Of a stretch of DNA of 61,647 nucleotides, positions 10,878 through 22,361 are shown in pieces. The position numbers and the translations under genes are program-made. Numbering within the stretch: the stretch's first letter is position 1; each line of letters begins with the position of its first letter. The DNA is taken from assembly GCA_002077045.2 (NCBI GenBank), contig KZ111151.1, positions 1,207,438-1,269,084 of the forward strand. The letters run 5' to 3'. Under the pieces are notes generated by a model, which was not told the origin of the DNA, did no database searches, and saw only the letters and a program-made list of their open reading frames with translations. This DNA is from Rachicladosporium sp. CCFEE 5018. Its lineage: Eukaryota > Ascomycota > Dothideomycetes > Cladosporiales > Cladosporiaceae.

Positions 10878-11886
10878 GGTCGCAGCGATGTCGCCTTCGT
10901 GAGTAGCGTGACCAGTAGTCCCGGAGGTAGACTGGAGAAGTACTTTTGGCGCTGCCCATTAGATCAGTATTGATGCCTACTCAGACCACACCTTCACGAC
11001 TCACCTCCACACTCCCGACCCCTGGCGCAGCCACAAACCCCTCCACCATCACCTCCTCCACAGGCTCAATCCTCTCCCTCTCACAGACCCTGCAGAACCA
11101 CTCCCTCTCAACCTCCTCAATCACCTCCTGCGCAATAGGCGGCTTATGGCACCACCGATGATAAGGCGTGTTGCAGCCGTCACAGAATACTATCATGTTT
11201 CCGGCTGGGCTCACGCCTCTCAAACAGAGCTTGCACACCGCGGACTCGGGGTTCTTGCGGGAGGCTGGTTTCCGGCGTTTGTAGATTGGTTGGGTCGTGG
11301 GCGAAGGCGCAGGAGGCGGGATATAGGTGGTGGGCTTGGAGATTGTGCGGCCGGATTTTGTGAGAGTTGTTGTTGGGGTGGCGATCTCGGAGTCGGAGGT
11401 AGAGGCGGCGTCGTCGTCTTTGGCGGAGCCGGAGCGGCGTTTACGTTTGCCATTGCGACCTGTGGTCGACTTGGATTTCGTGACGCCGCGGGTCTTGCTA
11501 CCTCGTGGCCGGCCGATGGGGCGTTTGGGGGGTGGTCCAAGGAGCTCCGCCGGCATTGATATGGGAGCCGATAGACCAGATGCCATTACATTGGGAGCTG
11601 CAATATGTTGTGCGTGCTGCGGTTTCGGTAGGGTGATGGTTCCGTCCGGTTTCATGGCCATTGGGTTCGCCATTCCGTGACTGCTAATGGACTGTGATTC
11701 GTTGCGAGCTGTCATGTGCTGCCCATTGGCCACGGTGCCATTGGTGATGTGCTTGCCAATGCCTTCGACTCCTTGATGATCCGCCGGCTGGGCCTCTTCA
11801 CGGTCTTCTGCTGTCACAATATCCTTGTCACTAGCTGGGAGCACATCCTCTACAGTGTTCATATCGCGTGGTGGGGTGATGGTCAT
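10878..11886 (-). CDS. PHD-finger protein, 3'-truncated copy (copy B)
   Basis: The whole first exon (11886-11005) and the first 74 bases of exon 2 (10951-10878) of the PHD-finger gene described at 5162-6573. The rest is lost at the gap. The translation of the shared part is identical: the only exonic difference is a GTT/GTC Val codon, and the other difference is in the intron. Confidence 0.9.
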
Positions 11887-12353
11887 GCCGTACAGAGCTC
11901 ATGCATGTTGTGGTACCTGCCACTTTACTCGTGCACTTCTCATGAAATGTGCACCAATGTGCCAGGGCTGTCTCGATCTAAAACTTTGTGCCAAGTCCTG
12001 CACTGCTTCCATGAAGCATCTTGAGCACCGGAATCGCGTTCACTTCCACGAATAGATAGCACGAGCTGACTAAGCCATGATCTCGTGGAAGCACCATTGA
12101 ACGCATGAAATTTATCATGCCCACTCAGAGCTAGCAAACGAATCTATCAATTCGCCGATCCGGCCTCGGACTTCAATGAATATAGCAGACATCACATCTA
12201 CGGAGACGGACTAGCATCGGACTAACTTCATGTTCAACCCGATGACTCAATGTGACGAGTCACGATCAACCGTCTAATACCGAAGAGGAGACTTCTTTTC
12301 GCGCCTGCGAGTACTTTGTACAACGACACGATAGCTATCTCGTTCCAGCAACA

Positions 12354-13061
12354 ATGCCCATATCAATTCTCCCAGCGGAGGAAGCAGACATCCCCACCAT
12401 CGTCCGCCTGCAACTAGCCGCTTTCGCCTCGCATCCTCGCATCCCCATGCAATGGCCGCGAGGCTACACACCAGATCTCTACGCCTACAAAGAGATAGGT
12501 GATCGAGGCGACTTCCAGGATGCTGCTAATCACTATTGGAAAGCCATTGATGCCGAGTCCAGAGCGATGGTGGCGTGTGCGGACTGGAGCTTCCACCTTA
12601 GTCAAGCTGCCGAGCAATTTGACGGGATTAATGAACGGAGTGGTCCGCCAGATGACTGGCCAGAGGGAGGTAATTGGGAGTTGAAGCGATTCTATCGTCT
12701 CAATACCCGGAGGATGATCAGGGATTATATCGGCAAGGAGCCGTATATTAGTTCGTCAAGTTCAATACTTTGAATGGAGGCCACTCGCTAACAGGATACA
12801 GTGCTGAACGTTTTAACTGTGCTGCCAGAGCATCAGGGGCGAGGAGCTGGCAAGAAGCTGCTAACGTGGGGTGTCGAAGAGGCCGACAAGCTGCATGTAT
12901 CCATGTGCCTCGAATCCACGCCGGCAGGTCTCGCGCTGTACAAGCAGATGGGCTTCGTGGTGCGAGAAGTCGTTGCTGCTAACATGCATGACTTTGGGTG
13001 GAAGGAGCCATATGACGAGGAAGCCGCGCATCGGATCTTCATGGTTCGTGAGGCGAGATGA
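12354..13061 (+). CDS. GNAT-family N-acetyltransferase, second copy
   Basis: Exons 12354-12750 and 12802-13061, with the same protein as the gene at 7041-7748: the HQGRGAG acetyl-CoA motif, the same 51-nt intron and 218 residues. No difference was found between the two copies in this gene. Confidence 0.85.
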
Positions 13062-13205
13062 TTGAACGTTGGGCCAGAGTCAGGGCTTCTGCTAGCATGC
13101 AGACCAGCCTGTGGTGGTCTTTTCTTGAGAGGAATCTCCATCAAGGAACAGTCAAGGTCGTGTGGTAGGATTCATACACAATGTGTCCAGATAGACAGGC
13201 ATTGC

Positions 13206-14891
13206 TCATCTCCCATTTCTATTCACTTTGCTTCGATCCACGTCCAATACCCTGCGATTGCGGTGCATGCGTGCCATCTTCCACCGTACGTATAGCATGA
13301 TAGCGTCCTTGAACATTACGAAAAGACATCCGCCGACCAGACTGCGTCCCCACTTTTCCTGGAGTAGACCTTTCGCGCCGGGACGCGGAGAAGATAGGAA
13401 GCTGAACCGCGATGCGGAGACAGCTGCCACGGTCGTCCATGTTGATGATAGAACACCTCGCAGTACTTCACCGGATACCTCAGCTATCATCGGGAAGACA
13501 AGCGCGCCAAGTACAGTCTCGGCAATGGCAACTGGAGAAAAGGAGAGTCGACGCTCTCCTTGTGCGTTCTGCTGAGCTTGTGGTACTGGCTGTGCATTCG
13601 GTTGTGCTTCCGGTCCTGGCTGTACTGGAGGACGACCGTCAACGATGTTTGGTGGCGCCGCGGCTGCATCTGGATTTGCTGGCACTGCCTCACCAGGTGG
13701 CACTGGGTTCTGTCCTGCAATGTTGTCGAATTGATCGACATCGCCTTGCCAGTCTTGGAATATGCCACCATCAATACGAACCTCGAAGATGTCGCCATCT
13801 TCTTCGTCAGCAGGTGGAGCGGGAACTACATCGTCGTTCCCTTGCTCTGCTCCTTCGTCGTTCTGCGACGTACCACTGCGAGGTTGTATCTCTTTGAGCC
13901 ACTGTCGTTCTCTAGCTGCCCAGACCTTGTCGTAGTATGTGTTGTATGCCACTCGCAAGTATGGCAGCACTGCGAACGCCATACTTGCGGATGGCGGCCA
14001 TGATGTAAAGTCGAGTCCTTCATCCGACGCCACAGGCTGTGTAGCGAAGAACAAAACAGGCAATACGGGAATCACTGAATCCGCCAACGTTGTACGTGAC
14101 AGAATGAGCAGCGGTGCAATTAGTGGCAGGCCGAAATGTACTCGCCAATGTTTCGAATGCTCAATGCTTCGCGACAGCACCTGCGCCGCGATCTGCTGAA
14201 TCGGCATGTCAAGATCGATCGGAGGAGCGATAAGGCTTGCATACAGAGGCTTAAGGATCCTGTAGCCAGCCTCTGCGCCAAAGATACGGTGTATGGCATG
14301 ATCGCCAAATCCAATACATGCGCTGTGAACCATTTTCGTCACAATGACTGCAGCGCCAGGTAAGATCAAACGTTCGCTCATATGCTCAATCCCTCGAGCA
14401 GCATCTACGATGATGTCTGTCGGACGTGCAAGCTTGATCTCTGACTTGCATTGTGGGCATAGTATCTCGCCCTTCTTTCGTGTGTTCTTGGGCGACTCCA
14501 TATCTGCTATCCAGTCAAGCAGACATTCCTCATGCGCTACGAGAGCGCACGGACACGGATCCCGCCATGGCGATGTCTCAGGCGTATCTTCCGTGGAGTC
14601 TGAAAAGCAGATCCAGCACTTCCTAGCTTCTTCATCGTCCTGCATGGGCTTGCTTGAGGCCAGGCTCGGCTGAGAGGCTTGAGCAGGCTTTGCTTTCTCA
14701 GCATTGGAGGCATCTGTCGGAGGATCATGTAGCCATAGTGTTTCTGAGTCCTCTGATGTCGCTGAGCGCGTCCGTATCGGGGTTCGTGATTCACTGGAAA
14801 TGCGGTCTGGTGATGCTCGTCGCTGCCGCGGAGGCACTGGGGCCTCGGAGTTCATTGCCCAGGCCTTCGCCTCCTCCGGACCGACCGTCAA
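13206..14891 (-). CDS. RING-CH membrane protein, second copy
   Basis: A 561-residue frame whose translation matches the gene at 7893-9578, including the C4HC3 finger and the hydrophobic segments. If the duplication is an assembly overlap, this and the first copy are one gene. Confidence 0.85.
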   Translation of the reverse strand: MTVGPEEAKAWAMNSEAPVPPRQRRASPDRISSESRTPIRTRSATSEDSETLWLHDPPTDASNAEKAKPAQASQPSLASSKPMQDDEEARKCWICFSDSTEDTPETSPWRDPCPCALVAHEECLLDWIADMESPKNTRKKGEILCPQCKSEIKLARPTDIIVDAARGIEHMSERLILPGAAVIVTKMVHSACIGFGDHAIHRIFGAEAGYRILKPLYASLIAPPIDLDMPIQQIAAQVLSRSIEHSKHWRVHFGLPLIAPLLILSRTTLADSVIPVLPVLFFATQPVASDEGLDFTSWPPSASMAFAVLPYLRVAYNTYYDKVWAARERQWLKEIQPRSGTSQNDEGAEQGNDDVVPAPPADEEDGDIFEVRIDGGIFQDWQGDVDQFDNIAGQNPVPPGEAVPANPDAAAAPPNIVDGRPPVQPGPEAQPNAQPVPQAQQNAQGERRLSFSPVAIAETVLGALVFPMIAEVSGEVLRGVLSSTWTTVAAVSASRFSFLSSPRPGAKGLLQEKWGRSLVGGCLFVMFKDAIMLYVRWKMARMHRNRRVLDVDRSKVNRNGR

Positions 14892-15291
14892 CTGTGTGAC
14901 TCAAGCTAAGAGTTTGATTGGGAAATCAGGTGCAGAGCGACTCCTGTGCTTCTTGTGGAAGCACTTAGGTAGAGATGGTGTCGACCGTGTTGTCGGTACC
15001 TCATGCTTGCCACGGAGATGGAAGCCCACGTCACTAGTTGCTTTCGGCCCAACCCGCGACTTTAAAGATTACCTTCAACCTCTGCCACGAAGAAATGACC
15101 GCCGTCGAGAGGGTAGTATACGATCGGATTTGATAGCAGTCAGCAGCTCCCTCCCGGAAATATACACCCAGGATAGGCTGTGGTAGCACAAGCATCTCCA
15201 TAGGAGCACGAACGGCATTGTGAGGAGAGAGTATTCTATCACTAGTGTACAGTCTATCTTCTTAAAGGACGCAGTTTTCGAATCATCCTCG

Positions 15292-17109
15292 TCATCCCAT
15301 CGCCGGCACCAACTTGATCTTCCGTTGACTTAGAAGGAGTGAGCACACTAAGCCCAAGGCACTTGCGGAGATGCCTATTGCGAAGGTCCTTGAGATGGTG
15401 TAGGCCACCGTATCGATGGTTAGTCGAGTGATCTCAGCATTGCCGCCACTGAGCAGCACGGATTCCGTACCAGCCAGCGCACCCTGTAGCGCTTCCACAG
15501 AGGGATGGAAATCTCCCAGTGCGTGTCGCAGGAACCTGACGCCGAGGTTCTCGAAAAGGGAGCCTGCAATGGACAGAGCGATTGCGATCGTACCGATTTG
15601 CGCTACGTTTATGTAGCCGACGGCATTTGCCTTATCTTCCAGTTCGACGATCGCTGCGACTACTGCGTAGGCATTCTGAAACATCAGGCCGGTGCCGGCT
15701 CCAATGAGAATCTCGTACCCGTAAATCTTCGCGACTGAGGTGTCCGCCCGTATTGTAAACATTAGAGCCGATCCGGTGAGTGCAAGGGCGCTGCCAATGG
15801 TGTAGTAAGGAGCATAGCGACCGAGCACCGGTAATGATCCACCCGCAACCATCACGAAGAAGATGAACATGATGATGAATGGTAGCAGTCGGACGGCTAC
15901 CTGCAGTGCTGTGTCGCCGTGCGTGAACGAGAAGAAGAGTGGGATGTAGTAGAGCGTCGCTGCGTTCGCTGCAGCCGCGCACGAAGTGCAGATGTACAGC
16001 AGTACCAGCTCCTTGGACTTGAGAAAGTGCACTGGAAAGATGCGATCGACCGGAGTGGTGAAGACAGCGAACGCTTGCTGGAGGATAAAACCCATCAGCA
16101 CAGCGACCCATATGACCCACAACGCAATGGCTGGGCCGGAGTTCCAGGCATATGTCGATCCAGAGAATGTGAGAGCGATCATGAAGAGTACGAAAGTAGC
16201 TCCGTTGAGGGCTGCTCCAGTCCAGTCCAGCGCCTTCAGCTTGGCAACTATGGGCTCCTTTGGTCGGAGACTGAAGCTCGGGAACACGAAGAGGTATACC
16301 GGTGAGAGCAGGCCAGCCAATGGAAGATTGATGTAGAAAGCCTGTTCTCCCGTTAGTACTCATATGAAGCACCATGCTTGCCGCGTAAGATGCACTAGCT
16401 TACCCATCTCCAAGTCGCATTGCTGTCGGCAAACGCACCTCCCACAACAGGACCGAGTATAGCGCCAGTGCCCCAGCTCAACCCAATCAGTGCGTTGTAC
16501 AATGGCAGCTCGCGCTCAGTGGTGAAGATCGAGAGGTACGTCAAAGCTCCCAAGTACATGCCGGCTCCACCGATGCCTGCGATGACTCGTCCGACAACAA
16601 GTGCGGCAGAGTTGGGCGCAGCGCCACAAAGGGCGCTCCCGGCCTCGAAGATGACGACAGACGAAATCATCAGAATCTTGATGTCGAAGAGGCCATACAG
16701 CCGCCCAAGAAGTAAAATCACGGCCACTGAGGCCATTGGGAAGCCGATGCCGATCCATGGCAGATTCTGGATGTCTCTAAATGCTTCGTAGATAGGTGAC
16801 TGCAAATTGGCCGCGATGGTCGTGTCGAGGCCTATCCCTCATGTCAGTAACGACCTCCCTTAAGGTGCCATATCGCCGCTCACCGTAAAGTAGTGCACCC
16901 AAGTAAAGGCCAATGAGAGACAAGATCCATGTGCTTGATCGCATGTCCTTCCTCGGATGCTCTCGTGGGATGTCGCTCTTCTCCCGCACTGCCTCCATGT
17001 CGCTGGATCTTCCTGCGTCGTCTGCCATCGCAAAGCCAACAGTTCTAGGCTCGTCAATTGGAAGCACGCTCATGCTCGGAATATACTCCGCTCGACCAAG
17101 TAGATTCAC
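15292..17109 (-). CDS. MFS transporter, DHA2/14-helix type
   Basis: Exons 17109-16884, 16831-16404 and 16341-15292, with two introns of 52 and 62 nt; 567 residues (555 if the second Met, at 17073, is used). A hydrophilic, charged N-terminus is followed by a first helix (STWILSLIGLYLGALLYG) and the motif LDTTIAANLQ, typical of DHA2 drug/toxin exporters. Later come GRVIAGIGGAG and GLSWGTGAILGPVVGG (motif C, antiporter signature), WRWAFYINLPL, and about seven further helices. This is a proton-coupled exporter of small molecules in the plasma membrane. It lies next to hydrolase, SDR and UstYa-like genes, so export of a secondary metabolite is plausible but unproved. Confidence 0.9.
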
Positions 17110-18070
17110 TGAACTGGAAGCGAGACTTAGGGAACGCGTGAACGTATCTTGTTACTGACTTACCACAGTCGACAGCTTTGCTATCTTTATACAACAAAAT
17201 AGATGCGCACGTCGGTCTACGACGCGGTGCTCTCGGAACGGAGACACAATCACACCGCCGACCATGCCAAAGTGTCCAGACTGTATGCGAGCGTTACGCC
17301 CGTAGCATCATGAAGGTTTCCACATCTTGCTGCTGAATGCGAGGTTAGTCAGATTACTGATCATACACAACGGGCAGAACTCCGGCCATCAGGTCATTTG
17401 CAAATGGCCAACCACATCTGCGTGGTTCCAGAGGTCTAGGTGGTCTTGGACTAGTATGACGCACACAACGCATGTGTCTCTCTGCCTGCTCGGCCGAAGA
17501 GTGAGCATATCCTGAACAAGGAGTAATGCGTAGCATTGTACAGCCCTCGCTAATATATTGGTCCACCATTGACTACGACAGTGCAAGGTAGCGTGCCGGC
17601 AAGTCGATTCAATGCCGCTCTGGATTCGGATGTCTGGTATCTCAGTATCGGTAAAGCTCAAGAGCATTAGTGGCCTGCCATCAGGGCACTATTCGGTTGC
17701 GTCGGCGGCGGTGCCGGAATCCATCGGTTGAAGTTCGCAGTCGGTGGAATATCAAGCCACTCGAAGCCTTCTCGGAGTACTGAGACGCAGGTTTTGAGGC
17801 ACTTTCACATCGCACTTGCTGCCAATCAGCAGTTCTGCCGTGCACTTTGCGGCTGAAGCCGCGACTGCAGTCACAAGGCGAAGCGAACTGACGTACAAGG
17901 CGCATTCTAGGCACCCGAAATCCCTCAGTGCATGTGATGAGGTAGGTATATACGCTTTCAACGACGGCCGTAAGCATTGGACTGGCTACTTTAGGATCCA
18001 CACTTATAACGCCACACAGGATCACATAAGCAACAACGAACAAAAGCCAAGACGCAGTAGATCGTGACGA
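17110..18070. other. Divergent intergenic region, MFS and hydrolase genes
   Basis: About 960 bp between two start codons on opposite strands. Short frames have no recognisable content. No promoter element is claimed. Confidence 0.5.
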
Positions 18071-18799
18071 ATGGCGAGGCAGAAGTTCGAGCAGTTACAC
18101 TACCAGTACTTCAACGGCACACAGCCAACAACGGTCGTGCTCATACACGGAGCGTTTTGTGACAGCAACGACTGGGACCTCGTAGTACCTTATTTCCCGA
18201 ACCATCACCTCTTGATCCCAGACAATCCAGGCCATGGCCTCACGGCAAAGTTGGAATCTCTTCCGTTTTCGGTAGACCTCGCCGCTCAGAAGATCGCCAA
18301 TCTCATCATAACACACGGGAAGAACGGCAAAGCTCATGTGGTAGGTCACAGTCTCGGCGCTCAGAAGTACCCGGGTGTAGTCGGCACAGCCCTAGTCTCA
18401 GGCTATGAAGTCTACCCGGGTCTCTCAGGACCTGCACTACCCTACATGCTGTGGACCATGACCAAGTTCAACGACGCTGTGCCTCGACCCTTGGTACGAT
18501 TAGCGATGAACGGGACAGATCTTCGCCGTGGCAAGCCGAATCCGTTCTCACTTTACCAGCAAATCGCAGCCGAGAACACCAGCATTTGGCCTGAGCCATG
18601 GCCGGCCAGGACACTGGTCATAGCAGCTGGTCTGGGGGGATGGCTGATCCCTTCTGCAGATCACCCTGAGGATGCGAAGAAGTTGGCGGCGATCGGAGTG
18701 AAGGGCAATGCCAGAACGCGGGCTGTGACCCATAGGGGTATGCGACATCCTTGGCCGAGGCAGGCGCCGAAGCTGTTTGCTGATACTATTGTGGCGTAG
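18071..18799 (+). CDS. Alpha/beta-hydrolase fold protein, possibly decaying
   Basis: A 242-residue frame. It shows the oxyanion-hole strand VVLIHGAF, the nucleophile elbow GHSLG (Ser) and a candidate catalytic His in MRHPWP near the end. An esterase or lactonase-type activity is likely; the substrate is unknown. Two oddities: right after GHSLGAQ the sequence goes straight to KYPGVVG, so the about eight residues that normally build the helix after the nucleophile are missing. Also, the stop is a TAG where relatives usually have Trp, and the following codons (I-E-G-K-D-L-H-P-N-F) look like the normal C-terminus. The gene may be a recent pseudogene or a shortened variant. Its 3' end faces that of the SDR gene, 117 bp away. 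Confidence 0.7.
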   Translation: MARQKFEQLHYQYFNGTQPTTVVLIHGAFCDSNDWDLVVPYFPNHHLLIPDNPGHGLTAKLESLPFSVDLAAQKIANLIITHGKNGKAHVVGHSLGAQKYPGVVGTALVSGYEVYPGLSGPALPYMLWTMTKFNDAVPRPLVRLAMNGTDLRRGKPNPFSLYQQIAAENTSIWPEPWPARTLVIAAGLGGWLIPSADHPEDAKKLAAIGVKGNARTRAVTHRGMRHPWPRQAPKLFADTIVA

Positions 18800-18916
18800 A
18801 TTGAGGGTAAGGATCTGCATCCGAACTTCGTCGCGCTGTACTTAGGGTGCTCTATAAGTCAATGCTGAACAAACGGAAGTGATCGTGAGCAATGCGACTT
18901 GTAGGAGCTGCACAAT

Positions 18917-19896
18917 CTACATGTTCCTGCCACCAGTTACGCTCAGCGTCTGGCCGCTCACCTATCGTCTTATTAGTAGAAGTCGTCACATCGTCTCTCA
19001 CTTCAGCACTCACATAGCTGAACAACGGGCTCACGACCGCCAACACCGCACTCGCAGCCTCCGTCGCCGTTCCCGGCCGGCCCAATGGAATATCTTTGAA
19101 CGCTCCATCCTGACTCCTCGCGCCCCTCTGCGCCTGCGGAATGCCCAATGCAATCTTCTGCCCATCCGGTGTCGTGACAAAAGCGCCCTCCTCCTTTGCT
19201 GCTGTCAACCTCGTAGCAATGTGTCCGAAAGCCACGGTATTTGCGCGAACACCGAAAGAAGGGCCCCACTCCTTCGCGATTGTCTTCGTCAGACCTGTGA
19301 CACCGGCCTTTGCAAGTGCGTAGTTCGCTTGTCCGACGTTTCCGTGAAGACCAGAGGTAGAGGAGATGTTGACGATGTTCCGGGGCTCGCCGTCTTTAAC
19401 ACGGAAGTAGGGCGCCGCAGCGCGGATGAGCTTAAAGGGCTGGGTGTTGTGGAGGGCGATAATGTTGTCCCATTGCTTGTCGGTGGTCTAAACGTGGTCA
19501 GTACGTACATCCCAGGGCAACAACGATACCAAAGGATACCTTGTGGATCACGCCGTCCCATGTGTACCCGGCGTTATTCACAATGATATGGATCTTGCCA
19601 TTGCCAAACTCGGCAGTCTTCTTGACCAGCTCGTTCAGGTAGGCATCGCTGAGCATATCGCCTGGGATCGAGATTGCCTTCCCGCCTGATGCATTGATCG
19701 AATCCGCGACCTTCTGGCCCTTCTCAGCATCGATATCGCTGACAACCACCCACGCACCCTCGTTTGCAAGTAGTCTCGCCGTCTCAGCGCCAATGCCCTG
19801 TCCGCTTCCCGTCACGATTGCGACTTGACCATTGAGCATGCCTTTGGGGTAGTTGAGATGGGCAGCAATCTGCCCGGCGCGATCGGAGGGGGCCAT
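18917..19896 (-). CDS. Short-chain dehydrogenase/reductase, FabG-like
   Basis: Exons 19896-19540, 19487-19014 and 18961-18917 with two 52-nt introns; 291 residues. The NAD(P)-binding motif TGSGQGIG, the structural NNAG, the catalytic Ser in NISSTSG and the Y-x-x-x-K pair (NYALAK) are all present. The last exon codes only 14 residues (VSGQTLSVTGG then RNM), the usual SDR C-terminus, which confirms the splice. It is similar to 3-oxoacyl-ACP reductases and to SDRs found in metabolite clusters. It probably reduces a ketone or oxidises an alcohol; the substrate is unknown. Confidence 0.88.
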
Positions 19897-20247
19897 GATA
19901 AAGGATGAGGTGCGTAAGTTACAGAGAGAGACGTAGAATACTTAGCTTACTACAGTGGCTACTACAGGCGTACTTGTGTTGCCCGGCTTGCATTTCCAGT
20001 GATGTCGGATAGCACAACCCTCGGGAGCGGACTGCAGCCGAGGTAGTGAGCTCGAAACAATCGTTATGTCAGCACGCCATAGCATATATGTATGACTCCC
20101 AAGCAGATGGAGGTTGCAGCAAACAAGTAGTAGGTAGACCTTGAAGTGGAGCGTCTTTGAGACGATATATTACATAGTACGGCAGGAGGGCGAACGCCAC
20201 GCTGAGTCGCCCAGAGATCGCTTATACGAGAAAGCCCTGCCGCTGGC
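19897..20247. other. Intergenic spacer
   Basis: This is the 5' side of the SDR gene and the 3' side of the NAPE-PLD-like gene. No feature was recognised. Confidence 0.5.
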
Positions 20248-21688
20248 TCAGAACTCCCTGCTCTCTCCGATGTCACAGGTCCCAAACACACCTTCATCCA
20301 GCCCTTTCCACTCCAGTGCCTTCTTCAGCACCCTCGGCGGCTCCAACACATCCTCTTCAGTCAGCACCCAGGTACCCCAGTGGATCCCCATCGCCCGATT
20401 GCACTTAGTGTCGACGAAAATGTTCACGCTATCATAAGGATTCGCGTGCATGGCACTCATGACGAACCTGGGATCATATGCGCCGATAGGTATAAGGCCC
20501 AGATCGAACGGTCCTCTGAGCTCGCCGATCTCCTTGAACACAGGGCACATCGGTAGGTGATCAAATTCTGGCCCGTAGTCGAAGACGTCTGCTGGGAGTT
20601 CAGGTACTTTGCGGTAGCCGGTGTCGCCCCCAAACCAAAGTTTCTTGCCGCCTGAGGTGATGGACCAGCTAGCCCAGAGAGTGTGAGATTTGTCGAACGG
20701 GGTGCGTGCCGAGGTATGTTGGCTGGGGAGGCAAGAGATCGTGGCGTGGACTGAGGGATCGCCGAATGTGTCCGAGCCTGAGGAAACAGACTTTGAAACA
20801 GAGCTCTCATGACTGGTGGTCTTTGCTCTTGAGGACGTATCTGAGAGCTTGATGTCGCGTTCTTCCCACCAGTCCAGTTCAGTCACGTTCTCGGGTTTCA
20901 CACCACACTTGTGGAACCACTCCTTGTTGCCGAGAGGCACAAAGAAGTGCACATTCGGGTGGCCTTTGGCGATCTTTAGAATGGTCGGGTGGCTTAGATG
21001 ATCATAGTGGCTGTGGCTAATAACGACCACATCGATGAGCGGGATGTCTTCGATCATGCAGGGTGCCTCAGTGTATCGCTTTGGTCCCATGAATGAGAAA
21101 GGAGAGCACCGGTCCTCGAATACTGGATCGAACAGAGCGCGCAGGCCGCCAGGGAACTCAACGTAGTAGCAAGCATGCCCGAGCCATGTCGCGCGGAGTG
21201 ACTTCGATTCTCGTGTGGGTAGGAATTCGGGTCGACGGACAGGAACTGTAGGTGGGGTTGTGTCCGGTATCTGCAAGTTGAAGGAAACATAAGGTACAAT
21301 CCTATATCCTTGCAAAATATTGCCATCGATGACTTACATTCCTCGTCCCTGTAATCACTCGATATCCCATTTTCTTGAAGAAGAACCAGGGATTATGATC
21401 CTCATACGAATCCCATGGACAGATGAACCCCTTGCCATGCTCATTGTGGTGTTTCTTGTCCTTGATGTCGGATGGCTGCGCGCCTGCTGTACTTGGTGAT
21501 CCCACGGTAGCCTGGAGCAACGAGCTCGTCAATGCCGAAGCCATTGGTCTTGAGCAATGTAGCGATCGATGGAAATGCTGTACACTGGAGCTACGAGGAA
21601 ACGCGAAGCGCGTGAGTTGACGATAGCTCCAGTAGCTGTGTGATTTGAGCAAGCCAGACGTGATGGGAAGCATCGGAATGAGCGACAA
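20248..21688 (-). CDS. NAPE-PLD-like metallo-beta-lactamase-fold phospholipase
   Basis: Exons 21688-21338 and 21270-20248 with a 67-nt intron; 457 residues, or fewer if the internal Met in MASALTSSLL is used. The metal-binding motif HSHYDHLSH lies near residues 203-211, with a later GGDTGY and a C-terminal IHWGTW motif, all hallmarks of N-acyl-phosphatidylethanolamine phospholipase D (yeast Fmp30 is the mitochondrial relative). The Arg/Ser-rich, His-containing N-terminus fits mitochondrial import. The family cleaves N-acyl-PE to N-acylethanolamine and phosphatidate. A Ser/Thr-rich insertion of about 30 residues follows WWEERDIKLSD; it looks like a surface loop. Confidence 0.88.
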
Positions 21689-22361
21689 AAGAGAGAGCTG
21701 GACAGAAGACTTATGGTCAGGCCATTGCTAGGCAGCTACTTCGCAATCCCATCGCGGCCGATGCAGCCAGATGCTATCCGTGCTGATGATGATTGCGAGG
21801 TGTTTGTTCCCGTCTATGGCTGGATCTGGATTGACCGGCATGTTTCTCCTCCGGTTCCGTCTGTTAACTCCGCGATATGCCAAGTCTGAACGAGCGCTCA
21901 ACGAAGCCTCAACAGCTGCTGAGCGCATGACGCGGATGACTGAAACTAGATGCATGCGCGATTGACTGCCTACGCTGCATCATTGTGCTCCAGTATCAGG
22001 GCCGCGAGCCATACGAAGCTTGAGACAGCGTGCAGCATCTCATGGCTGCCATTGCTGGAATCCACTGGACTGCGACGAAGAGGAAAGCTTTCTGACCTGT
22101 CGTTGATGCCCCTCAAATCTTTTTTGTCAGGTGGCGTCTAGTATGAGCCGCTGCCTGGGAGGCTCGCTATGTAAGCGTGATTGGTACACCCTGGCCACAC
22201 ACTGGTCCAAGTGAATCTCCTCAAGGTCTGCAGAGGTCCCATGCAAGTCGGATGCCCAAATTTCCATGCTGCAGTGCAAGCGATATGGGCGACATCGCAC
22301 GCGCGAGCAGACGTGTTGAGAGCTGGAAGGGTGGTACTCGGTGAGAACTTGTGCAGACCTA
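21689..22361. other. Intergenic region, no gene seen
   Basis: About 670 bp, 5' of the NAPE-PLD-like gene and 3' of the UstYa-like gene. Open frames are short and without motif. I looked for a repeat-type RiPP precursor with dibasic sites and found none. Confidence 0.5.

Larger units (their letters stand above)
10878..16090. repeat. Direct 5,213-bp duplication, copy B
   Basis: The partner of 5565-10777. It starts inside exon 2 of the PHD gene and its match ends inside exon 3 of the MFS gene, which here continues intact. Reading copy A leftwards and copy B rightwards gives one complete set of four genes, which favours an unmerged contig overlap. Confidence 0.95.

Noticed and set aside
9979..10959. 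Open frame that crosses the N run into PHD-gene sequence
   Set aside because: The Ns are unknown bases, and the two sides belong to different genes of the duplicated block. The frame is an artefact.
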